DNA from: Monodelphis domestica
Lineage: Eukaryota; Chordata; Mammalia; Didelphimorphia; Didelphidae
Reading direction: 5' to 3'
DNA: 64,000 nucleotides
Assembly: GCF_027887165.1 (NCBI RefSeq)
Contig: NC_077235.1
Location: 8,666,279-8,730,278, forward strand
Position numbers and translations under genes: made by a program. Each line of letters opens with the position of its first letter. The first letter of the stretch is position 1. The notes beneath the pieces were generated by a model. That model searched no databases. It worked only from the letters and a program-made list of their open reading frames with translations, and was not told the DNA's origin. Shown here piece after piece: positions 11,311 through 23,100 of this stretch.

Positions 11311-11404
<94 letters not shown>
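11172..11404. repeat. GA/CT microsatellite in the KLHL13 3' UTR
   Basis: About 230 bases of GA-rich repeat with GGGA variants; 11314-11404 is an almost pure GA dinucleotide run of about 45 units. In the KLHL13 transcript it is a (CU)n tract. It creates long artificial Arg/Glu and Leu/Ser ORFs on the two strands. Confidence 0.95.
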
Positions 11405-11408
<4 letters not shown>

Positions 11409-11923
11409 AATGGCTAAGGTACCTTACAAACAGAAGGAGGCAACATTCAGATGGCCTCCCTCGCATTCAAAAAACCAGAAGCAAATATCTTTCCATCTTA
11501 AAGCACAGAAAATGTGGTTACATGTGAGCAACAACATCCCACTGCCAAGGTGACAGGTTGGGCTTCCTCCCAAAAGCTGAGCCCACACTTCCCTCCCACC
11601 CCACTGATGGACAAAGTAGGGATCCACAGAAGCCAAACAGTTGAAAGACAACACCTTGCTTTTTCATTGGTTAAACATTTGGCTCTGATGAATACATGTT
11701 CAGGATGCTTTTGTTAACCACAGATAGACATTCTACAATAAACAAATATCACAAGTAACATCAATGCTGGGCTGGTTGGTTGCCTGTCATGGGACCAACT
11801 GCTGGAGGCTAGCCCTAACAGGGTACTACTAAAGAACAACAAAAGCAACAAGGAGGACAAGGATCCCCAGACCCAGACCCAGATCCAGAGAGGACAGCAG
11901 CCCACAAGCCTGCAGGGTGGCTT

Positions 11924-12411
11924 TTAAGGGGCTGATAGAGGTGACTCTCGAGAAGGGGACCCTGCGTTGTCTTCGGGAGGAAAAACAGTGAGAGTGCAAG
12001 CCCGGATACCACCAAGAGACTCAGGGAGATCAAAAACTTTGTGCCACTCATCCTTTTCTGGATCATATTTCTGGACTATCTCTACCATACAGCGGTTGTT
12101 CCAAGAGTACCCACCCACCACATAGATTTTATTTTCAAACACAGCAACCCCGACATCACTCTGCCCTCTTAACATAGCAGCAATTGGAGTCCACTGATCG
12201 AGTGCTGGTGAGTAGTATTCACAGCTGAGAACATCATCATAATCACTGGTTCCTCTAAAATGGTTTCCACCAATCACGTAAAGCTTTTCTCCAACGGTGC
12301 ACATGCAGTGCAGGCCTCTGACTGTGGTCATGGGAGCTTTCTGTGTCCACTTGTCTGTGTCTGGGTCAAAGCTCATGAGCTCTTTTTGGAAAGTGTCATG
12401 AGTGATTCCTC
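11924..12411 (-). CDS. KLHL13: KLHL13 last coding exon (kelch blades, stop)
   Basis: 488 nt including the TAA stop at 11926-11924, residues 494-655. After the acceptor cactcttcag it reads [20 protein letters not shown], then [18 protein letters not shown], then [17 protein letters not shown], and ends [18 protein letters not shown] then SPLSAP. The ORF continues 5' past the splice site into intron, so its apparent upstream methionine is not used. The exon closes the six-bladed propeller that binds substrate. The C-terminus lacks the SDHS tail I recall for KLHL9, consistent with KLHL13. Confidence 0.97.
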
Positions 12412-15400
12412 CTGAAGAGTGAAAAAAAGAGGCATTGAGTGTGCAAGCTGCACCTACTGTGAACACTCACTCACATTCATTTCTGAATCACTCTAAGGCG
12501 CTTGCTTAGCAGGAAGCATCAGCATCATGGGAGACATCTGAGTGGTAAGAAAAGTCAGTCTGTGGAAGAGGTGAGGTGCCTCACTCAGGGGAACACATCT
12601 AGGAAGGATCTGCCCCCAGGGTGCTAGACTTCAAAGCCAATGAGCTTTCTGCTGCTTACACCATCCTGATAGAGAATGAGGTCAAATACCGCAGTAGAGA
12701 CCCAAGTTGTGGCCTGGTTATTGGATCAGGAGAGTGTGTGAAAAGTGGTCCTAAAAATGCGGACTGGACAAGACATTTCCAGATCCACAAAGAGAAGAAA
12801 TTAGTGTTTCATCTTGGGGAAGAAAAATGTTTGTCCCTTCCTGCACTTCCTTACCATAGCAGCTTCCTAGGTTCCCACAGAGGAGGTTGAGCTTCTTGGA
12901 AATGGGCCTGTGCTCAAACAGTGGAGGCCAGCAAGGAAGACTTTCTACCTTCTCCTCCTCTGAGCACTATCTGTAGCGCAAGCAAGGGGCTAGCTCCTTA
13001 CCTTGGCCAACTTCCATAGTGAGTAACAGCTGCTACCTCCCACTATTGCTCAGGAGTAAGGAGGACCAAAGTAATTCCTACAGGGAAGGGGATCTGAGCA
13101 ATCTCAAAATATAGGGCCAGTGGGGAGCTTATGGGACCACGTCTGATGTTCTGAAGACTGGATTAGTCCACAAGAAGTCAAGAAGCACTTAGAAGAGAGA
13201 TGTTTCTGGATAACCGTGAAATCTGTGTCAAGAAGAAAGTTGCAACCTTGGCCATTTGGGTGCAGAAGGGAAAGTGGTCTTTCAAACTAGAGAAAGAAGT
13301 TTCTATAATGTTCACTCAGCTCCCTGAGATTTCAAACACAATCATTCACAAACATGGCCAACCCTTGGAATCTCTAAACATTGATGATTCCTAGGAAAAT
13401 ACAGGACACAGTACATGGTCACAAAACCTCAATTAACCAGATTCCACCTAACAGAACTCCTCTGTTTAGTATTATTTGTTTGGCATAGACCCTGACCCCT
13501 AAAGAGTGCTGATTAGGCTGCATGGCATTAGGGATTAAAAGTGTGTGCTTAGTTAGACCTTAGTCATGGAGACCTTGAAGGGGGCTGGCAGATGAGGGAT
13601 GAGATAGCTCAATGCACTGAGGCTAAGTTTTTGGTAAATTCAAACTCAATCTGTTGTTTCCCTGACCTTGGGTAGACCCTGTGGGTAGGGCCCTAGAGAG
13701 CTCCACTTGTAGATGCTGAGTTCTGCAGGGTATTTGGTCACATTTTTGGTCATCTACCAAATAGATTCAACCTCTCTAGATCCTGACCAGCATGCGTGGG
13801 GCCTAAAGCAAGCCCACAATGAAGCATTTCCTTGCCCCGCTGGACTTCACCGACAGAAGAGGCCAACAAAGAAACAACCAAAGAAATCAACAAAGAAAGC
13901 CACCATCAGGAACCTCATACCCACAGCACAATGGGAGAGGGCCAGGCTATGTTCAACCCGACTGATCTCGTAGTCCTTTCCCATTTCTCTGCCTGTATGG
14001 TGACTGGTGGTATACACAGAATGGTGAGCCTCAGACCCTGTGGTCCATGGGAATAATATGGGCTCTGAATAACCCTGAGTTTCTAGGAACCCTTGGTAAT
14101 CCTGTTGTCCCCAAACACTGCTGGCCTTTCTGGATGATTGGGGACAATTCCCTAGCAATCCTAATTGAGTATTCCAGGTGGCAACCCTAATCCTCTTAGG
14201 TGTGATCCTGTCTGAAGCAGCACGTATCCATCATTCATGGACATTTAGAGACATCTCATTTTCACTGATAATCTCTGCTGTTCAGTCCTCAGAATGCCAT
14301 GTGAATTCCAGAGGAACTCCTAGGGAAGAGAAGGCACTATCCTGATGAGTTTCGCCCACTTCATTTAGACAAGGCTACAAGGTACACTAAGGGCAATGCA
14401 CATGCACAGAGGCCGAGAAGAATGCACTTTGATCAGGCGGCCACAGCTCAGCCTGGGAGATGTCCCAGAGTTGGGCTTTGAGGGAGGTGGTGGCAGAAAA
14501 GGCAGCCGAGTTCACTATGGCTGAGCCTTTTGACCCTGGCGCTACTATCCTGCATGTATCTTTTGGTGTTCCTCACCCAGCCCTACTTCAAATACAGCCT
14601 AATCAGTTTTTCCAGAAAAGCTCAAGTCCCGTATCACGCATTCCCAAACCAGCCAACAATCTCATTCCAAAAAAAGCATGGCTAGGCTACATATGGATGG
14701 CACCCTCTTCTTTCTCCTATGGAGTTCCCTTGGTAACAGTCCCAAACAGAGCATGTCTGTTACTGGAAGCAAAGCAGGGAAGGGTGTCAGTATTGTTCCA
14801 TGCCCTACTCCTGCAGAATGGGTACACAATTCCTAAGAATGTATTTACTGGAACAAAATTCTCCAACCAATAAAACCACCTGGTTCAATAAGCTGATGCT
14901 AATGGAGTTGGAGCATTTGGAGCTCTCATAAACATACCTATCTCAAGTCTACTTAGGACTAAATGTGAGCTAAACGTGATGAGCAATGGATTTCTCAGTG
15001 AGCCCTTTCTCTATGGGACCAATGTCTGGTTCCTCCAGTAAAACTTGGCTAGCCCCAATTCTACCAAGCCCACAGGGTCCACCATGCCCCATTCTCTCCT
15101 GGTCACTATCTTCACTAGATAGCATTCTTCAAGCACACTATAAGTACCAACTACTTTACTTGCCTTGCCTGACTTGAATGATCTGACTTGACTTGGTCAA
15201 GGAACATCAGCAAGACCATCTGCTAACCTAGTAGACAGCAGCCCTCAGCTAACAGGGGGAGGACCACCTGTCCGAAGTGCCAGGGCCCACTACCTTTAAG
15301 GTTTTGACCCAACAGGCTCCAACTACAATCTTCAACCCATCAGAAGAGAGAAAAAGGGCCCTTTCCAGAGAGGTCAGAAGGGTAGCTTGGGTGACTAACA

Positions 15401-17095
15401 TAATACTTAAAAAACAAATGGGGTTAAAATAAGTTGTCACAAGTGATCGTATAACAAGTACCCCAGTGGGGACTCGACAGAGGGCTTGTTTGTAAGAGGA
15501 TAAATGTAAGCAAAGTGAGCTGTGCACTCCTATTAAGTAGTTTAATCAAGCACTGACATAGGACTCTGTCATTATAATGCTGGTGTCAGACCAGCAAGGA
15601 ACAACGAGGCTACAATAGAGATAAGAAATGCCCATCTCTCTTAAGAGAGCCTCACAGAGGAAATCAACATTCCCCACAGCAACCCATGGACTAGAAGATT
15701 TCAGGCCTCAAGGAAGCTTAGGAAACATTGAAGCCATAGGTATCCAACTTGCCATATGGGTGAACCAGACCCAGATATAACTGGGAAATGGTTAGTGTAA
15801 TATATAAAAATGCATTACACTATAATGGGAATTGGTGGTTTTCTAAGTCAATCTACTTTAATGTTTGCATATGAAACTCCTGATCTAAGCCAACTTCCTC
15901 ATTTTACAACTGTGGATGGCAAGTGGCAGGTAGAAAATAAGCAAAGGCAGGATTCCAGGCCAGGGCTTCTGCTTGCAGAACCTATGCTCTGTCACTGCCC
16001 TATACTGCCTCTCCCATGACAGTAGAGCCTGTCAGGGCCATTGCTAAAAACTCCTCATCAGCATCCATCCCCTGCACATCTTTCCTTTTCTCTCAGCTCA
16101 GTTATCTCTCTCTTTTCCTTTTTTCCTCTCTCCTTTGGGATGAGTAGGTGTTACACCGCCTCACTTGTGATAATGCTCAAGGCAAAAACTCTCATAGCTG
16201 GCCCCTGTTTCCACTTATTTAGCAGTCTATATTATTAAATAAGCTTTTCATGAAATATTAACATTCTCCCCTGGTAGAGGGTATTTTAAATGGAATCAAA
16301 ATATTCCAATTTAATTTACATTGCCAGAAAGAGAGAGAAAATCTCCAGCGTCAACTCTTGATTATCCCTGGGTGAAATGTCTCCAATAAATTTTATTTCC
16401 GAATCCTTCAAAGTTCTCCTCTCTCATGGACTCTAATTTTTACTGACACAAGTAAGAGTTTAGTTTGCTCCCATTTTAGTAGGGAGTAGTCAGTAGGTCC
16501 ATAGATCAAAGAAATCCCCTCTCTGGCCCAACAAAAGAAGGTATTCCTTACCCCACGGGTGAATATAGATAAATACATGTATATGTAAAATATATCCATT
16601 TGGGAGGATGCTGTCCATTTTTGGTGAGCAGTAGTGAGTTGGGAAGATGAAGACTTTCAAAATTTTGAGGTTTCTTTTACGTCCAATATTTACAGCATGA
16701 AATAATTTGCATCCAGTGTTAGCAAATCATAGGCAACTATATTCAAGCTAAAGATAAAAAACGCCTTCCCAAACCACAGCTACATCAACATTGGACTAAC
16801 ACTGTTCTAGCTTGTAGTACAACCACACCTACCTATGAGTACGGATAATGATGAAATGGTGTGATCCTATTCTTCAGAGCCTCTCTATTGTGGAAATCTC
16901 ACTCACAGATAAGCACTATTTACTTTACCTGAAATATACATCATCCCTCCAAACACAGTACCAGCATGGCCATAGTGGGGCTCATTCATCTTGGCCACAT
17001 AGCTCCATTCGTTCATCCTTGGGTTGTAACACTCCACTGTTGCTGGTGTGAGAAAAATTCAAGAAGATCAAGTCATTTCTTCTGAAAATAACAGT

Positions 17096-17138
<43 letters not shown>

Positions 17139-20100
17139 TAAATGGAAACACACTCATTATGCATGAGAGATCCCATGAAAAGATCTTATGATAATGCCAG
17201 AAATTACATGAATAATTTAGATCGACTCACTAAGTTGGGAGAGTCCTTGGAGATCATCTAAGTCCCCTAATCCAACCTCCTCATTTATAGCTGAGGCACA
17301 GAGAGAAGAAGGCACTTTTTTTTGACTAAAAAAGAGTTCCCAGCATTCCCTCAACTCAGTGTTCTATATCAAAAGCTAATATATACCGTGTAAGGCCAGA
17401 TTTATTCATTTAATAATCTTAAATGCTTCTATCATACTAGTGAAAGAAGTGCTCAACAATTTTCCTTCTGCCATTGTCTAGTCACTCCCATTATAAACTG
17501 TCATTCCTCCTATGTACTTGGTATAAAAACAGGGTAGGATGGAGCTAAAAAAATCACCAGGATTAAAAAGGGCTTCAGTTCTATTCTACTGCTCTGACAA
17601 TCCCTACCTAATCTAGTATTGGAGGCTATGCAATACAAAACAGGCTTTCAGGTTGGTTCTCAAAAGAGAAAGGGATGAAGGCACGTAGTTACGTATTTTT
17701 TAAACATGTACCATGCCAAGGTCACCTTTAAAAGCCTACTGGGCGCCTGTTCAAATGCAAGTTACAAAAGAGAGACCATGGATATATGGACTTAAGTAAT
17801 CCAAGGTCCACAGCTGCCCTCGGGGAAAGGCATTGCCTAGAAGGCCTGACCCTGCTTGGGAACACACTATATGCTCTTGACCTGAAAACGATTAGAGGCA
17901 AAACTTTTAAGGCCAAAGTCAAGAACATGGTTAAAGGCCATATTCTCTCACAATAATGGATTTCCCTCAAACACAAACTTTTTGAGAGAATTGACTAGCA
18001 ACTCATTCAAAAATCTCCAAGCCAGGCAAGGCAGATGAATAATTCTAAAGAAAAAATGGGGCAGGGCACCATTCTGGCCCAAAACAGTCAAATGTTTGCA
18101 TATGTGACACAGGTCACTCTGTGCCCAAATCACAGGTAAATGCTTATTATGTGTCTCTGTATGGCGGAGGCCTGGCACCCTTGCCATCTGCCCCAATGAC
18201 TACACCTGCAGATTTCCCTCTCCTTTTCAGATCATGCATGGCAGAAGTATTAAACTCTGGGAAACAGAGAAAAGCTGTATTACCCTTTGGAGCTCTGATA
18301 ACCACCTAATGATCATTCTGTAATGTTCGCTGGCCTAATTATTGAGGTTCCTTTTCGCCTTGACTCAACTACCCCCACTGGCTTCCCTGCTCTTTAATAA
18401 GAGCTTTGAACTCCTGGTCCAGCTCTTCACAGACACACAGACACAGACACTCACAGACAGACACACACACAGACACAACACATTGGGTCCTTACTATAAC
18501 AATTTTCAAGAAAGTAGAATTTAGCCTCCAGTTCCACATTGAGTGGTTTAGTTAGGACAGTCAATCAATATAATCGTAGTTCAAAAGACCTCATTCTAAA
18601 ATGGCCTAATGGGGGCAGCTGGGTGGCTCAGTGGATTGAGAGCCAGGCCTAGAGACAAGAGGTCCTGGGTTCAAATCTGGCCTCAGACACTTCCCAGCTG
18701 TGTGACCCTGGGCAAGTCACTTAACCCCCATTGCCTCACCCTTCTGCCTTGGAACCAATACAGTATTGATTCCAAGATGGAAGGTCAGGGTTTAGAAAAA
18801 TAAATTAAAATGAAATGGCCTAAGTAAAACTAAGATCTCAGGTAGGGATAACCCAGGGCAACATCAAATGGAGCTGGAGTGTTGACTTGCAAAATGCCTC
18901 CAAGCCCACCCCACCACCCCAACCCCAAACTGCCCAGCCCAACCCAGCCCAACCCACACCATCCCAACCAGCCCTCCAACCCTTGCTGCTTCTTTAAACT
19001 GCAGCATTTTTCTACCCATCTGCCAAAGATAGAAGGTATTTCCATGATCAAGGCCAAGTACAAACTGCCATCTCCTTGAAGACCAAATGGTGAATTCTAT
19101 TGCCATCATCCACTGCTTCTTCAGTCTATCTCCCAATGTCTTTATACAGTTTGACTCTGGGCTATCTAATAAAAATAAATGCCACTGAGTTATAGGAGGA
19201 TAGACTTAGAGCTGGAAGGGCACTTAGAGGCCATCAAGTCCAGCTGTTTAATTTTACAGAAGAGGAAACTGGGCCCAGAGAGGTACAGTGACTTACCCAA
19301 GGTTGCATGGCTAGTCAATATTTGAGGGAAGATTTGAACCAAAGTCTTCCTGACTCTAGGGCCAGTAGTCTGATCACTGCATCCTGTCCTCTCTCTACAC
19401 TTACAGAAGGAGGGCCCAGTGCACTGATGACTATAGATGCAGTATTAGCAAAGAAACAAATGGGATTGGTTTGTACAAGTGAAAAAGGCAGTTTGATGAA
19501 AGAAGTCAACCCCAAACAAAAGGTAGAAAGGAAGTCCAGAGATGATCGACATGGAGCTCTCACCTATCCTGTTCCAGATGCCTGGTGCTGTCCTGTACTC
19601 TGTGATTTCTAAGAGGAGAAATTCCACACAATTTCGTAACCTATACTGGTACATAAAAACCTCTGCTTACGGCTAATCTCTATAAGGTTGAAGTTTTTCT
19701 TCTTCTTGGGTTTGTAGTAGAGACAGAGGCTGAAAAGCCAGCTGGTCAGCACCTCTCCTATCACCACTGTCAGCATCTTTAATAATGGCATATTAACACC
19801 AAAGAGAGAGAGGCATGATGGTCTTACGGAGACAAACCAGGGTACAAATGCAGTCTGTCTGTCTCTCTGAAACTCAGACACTCCCTGAGACCCTCCAAGT
19901 TACAATAAGCAATCTGTGTCAGTTATATATCAGCAACATCATGATGGACAGCAGCTTTTGGATTGGGGATTAAGATTAAGCCTCCATTAGGACAAGGGTT
20001 GTTGTTTTGGACACAGGCTTTACTGATCAGGCTACTGCACTCCCTTGCCCAATCCCTGCTGTGTGTAAGATACATGGATCTGCGAGGTGCCTAGCTGACC

Positions 20101-23100
20101 GTTTTTCAGCTATGTATGAAAGATACAGGAAGGGAGTTACCCTAAGCCTTCTCTTCATCCAGCTCTTGTCATTTTTTCCAGTCTCCTCTTAATCATTTTG
20201 CTGGCTTCCTTTGGCTTTTCTCTGTGTAGGATTCCCTTTAATAATTACCTACTCAACCCCTAGGTAGTCATGCACCTGACTGAAGGAAGACTTATACTCT
20301 TGCTTGGTCTTCATTTACAGTCTCCTTACGGGTCAGCTTGATGGAGGGCCCCTGGTGCCAGCAGCCTGACTAGGGAGGAAGGAGCAGAGGGGGCTACTGC
20401 CCCACAAAAATAAGGGAATGGACTCAGAGTGGCTGCTCCAGTTTATGGCAATGGGGCACTTGCATGCTCACTTCCAATAGCTCAACACTGCTTTTGGAGA
20501 GGGTAATCTACACAGGCAGTCTGACAATTAAATGCTGGCAGGCTGGCCAGCACAGGGAAAATCTCCAGGGTGTCTCTTTTGCCCTCCCTGGGGGAAGGGG
20601 AAGGGCACCAAGGGCTGACTAACCTGGGACTTAAGGCAGGTTTAGAGCTGAGGCTCTGGAGCAAGTGTGCTCTCCTTCAGGACGGGGTGGGCGGGGGGAG
20701 GCACGGTGAAGAACTGGCAGCCCCTCCAACAACACCAGGTGGGGCTTAGACCCAGTTCTAAGGCATCACTTAATTGAGAAAACCCAAAGCCATAAGGGCG
20801 TTGGAGCCTTTCATATATTCTGCCAGGAGTTTCATTAGATATCTATTGGAAAATCCACTGGGCATTCTATAAATGACTCCAAGTCTTCAAAGCCTGGTAC
20901 ATTAGCATCTAACTGAAGTAGCAGAGATCTGAGCTGTCACCTCTGGTCTACAATTTCGAAAGCTCAACGGAAGATGGATCTCTTATGCTACATGATTGCG
21001 AGAGATGCCTTATTCACAGAGTGCCAGCTGCTCTGAGCTTCCCTAAGTTTCCCATTATAAATGTTGTCAAAGGAAGCCAGACTCCTGCATGTAAGCCAGA
21101 GAGCTGCTGATGGGACATGGCTACAGCCTTTCCTAATCCTTTTCAGGGACCTGGTGAAGAGAGGAAATGACACACACATTTATATGAGCTCAAAGCATAT
21201 ACTTGCAGGTGAGACTCATCCTCTCTCAGGCCAGGCCCGAGGTCCCAGGCTCTGCTGTAATTTGATGTCTGCAAGTCAATACAAGCCCAAGAAAACCAGA
21301 ATGAGTCATCAAAGCCGGGCTTTTCCTTATTTCCATGAGGTGAGGGGTTTTTAGGAGTCTCCAGTTCAATCCAATTCAATTCAACCAACACTTAGTAAGT
21401 TCTGCTCTGAGCCAGCCTGGTATGAAACCAAACTGGGAATAGCATCCAGAATCTGCACAAGAGGTGGCAACTTTTGCCTTAGAAACACCTTTGCCTTTAG
21501 AATTTCCACTGCTCAATTCTTTGGTCAGGGAGTGAATAAAATGGGGGACAAGGGAACAGATGGGTCTCCAATGTTGAATGGAAGGTGGGGGTGGGGTGGG
21601 GGGTAGGAGAGGGAGATGTCCGAGAGTCTTCCACATGCTGAGGGGCCAAATTAGTGCTCAGGATGACTCTTGATTCCAGTCAGAGTCATCAGCAAGATTT
21701 TAAATAAACTGGGCCTTGTGCAACCCAGGCTGGAGGAAGAGGATAAGAATACTGGAGATTGCCCAAGTCAACACGTCAGGTCATGTGCGTGTGGTTACAA
21801 GGTCATGAGCATGCTTGGCTACATACAAAAATAGTGAGTTGAGTGTTTAGAAAGAAGTCTGCCTGCTTGTGTCTGTCTTGTGGTATCTTGTGGATGACGG
21901 ATGCTATTTTCTGTACTTAGCTCTAAACACATCCACGTGAAAAGATGGAATTAGAAAAGAAAGGGTTGCGCAGAACAAACAAAACCCATCTGTCTACATC
22001 TTCTTGAGGAAACGGGCTGATTTTCGCTACAGAATTAAATTAGCTTGATATCAAATTCATTCGGAATCTCAAAGTCATTCTGCAGCAAGGAAAAGCATCA
22101 ACAATTTCACCCAAGGGAAGATTAATCAATTCAATTCCACAACTACTTCTCAAGAGTCTGCTATACACAGTGCCAGGAGATCAGGGGCACAAGGTCTCAG
22201 TTGGCACTCACATTCTTGCCTAATAGAGGACACTTGGGTATCCTGAGGCTTACAAATTCAAGCCCTTCTCATGGATTTGCTCACAGTAGCTCCTTCCCAG
22301 TAGTAGGCTCTCTCAAAGCCAAGAACTGCCACTCCTCTGCCTCAACTTCCAATTGGTCCCAATTGACATTAAGGGTCTCATTCTACTGGCAAAGCTGAAG
22401 GCACAATGAATATAGTCTCCAATGAAATGCTTCCACCCAGGGGAAAAGGTCATGAAAAACATGAATGTGAGCATTCAAATCTAGCTACAACGAGGCAAAG
22501 GAAAAGAGCTGTTGTAGCTACTGAGTGCTAATGCATTATTTTTGGAGCACTCATAAGGAGCAAGCCTCTGTGCTTGGAATTAGCCATGTCATGAGGCCCA
22601 ACACACAGCCCCTGACCTTTTAGCTGACTGGGACTCATGGATTGCCTGACATGTCCAGACTCAGCACACCCTCTGGGAGAAGGAGAGCACAGGATTTGGG
22701 ACAGATGAGAAGGAATAAGGCCGTAACTCAGAGGGGGAAATTCACAAAGAAGTCAAATATGAAAAATGCCTGGGCTTCAAATGCTCACACAAAAACAATT
22801 TAACATGGAAACCTTTTTAAGGTAAATGACATAAATTTGTAACAAGGCAAATTTAGGCCTGACATAAGGAAAAGCTTCCTGACAGTCAGAAATATCTCAT
22901 GGCAAAGAGGGCTGAGTCAGAGGTGGGAGTGAGCTCCTCCTCCTCTTCGAAGGCCTCCATGAAGAAGCTGGCTGACTGCCCAGTTGTAGGGGATATTGCA
23001 GAAGGGAATTTTGGGGCAATCTTCAGCTGGATGAGATGGCCTAGGAGGCCTCTCCAAACTCAGAAATCCTGCAGGCAACTGTGTGTGTGTATGCATGTGC

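Larger units (their letters stand above)
10607..11923 (-). other. KLHL13: KLHL13 3' UTR (inferred)
   Basis: The stretch from the stop codon to about 20 bases past the first convincing poly(A) signal, roughly 1.3 kb. No coding potential is seen; the long ORFs here are by-products of the GA/CT repeat at 11172-11404. In the transcript that repeat is a pyrimidine tract of alternating U and C. The 3' limit is an inference from AATAAA at 10627-10632; longer forms are possible. Confidence 0.65.

Noticed and set aside
10975..11527. Long Arg/Glu-rich plus ORF and Leu/Ser-rich minus ORFs
   Set aside because: They are translations of the GA/CT microsatellite in the KLHL13 3' UTR; any frame through such a dinucleotide repeat stays open.
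14460..14873. 137-codon plus-strand ORF in intron 6
   Set aside because: No recognisable domain, no neighbouring splice-compatible exon, and the length is reachable by chance in a 64 kb window with six frames.
18610..18700. A tRNA gene at the head of the SINE
   Set aside because: A and B boxes are present, but the sequence continues into the SINE body with target duplications and does not fold as an intact tRNA.
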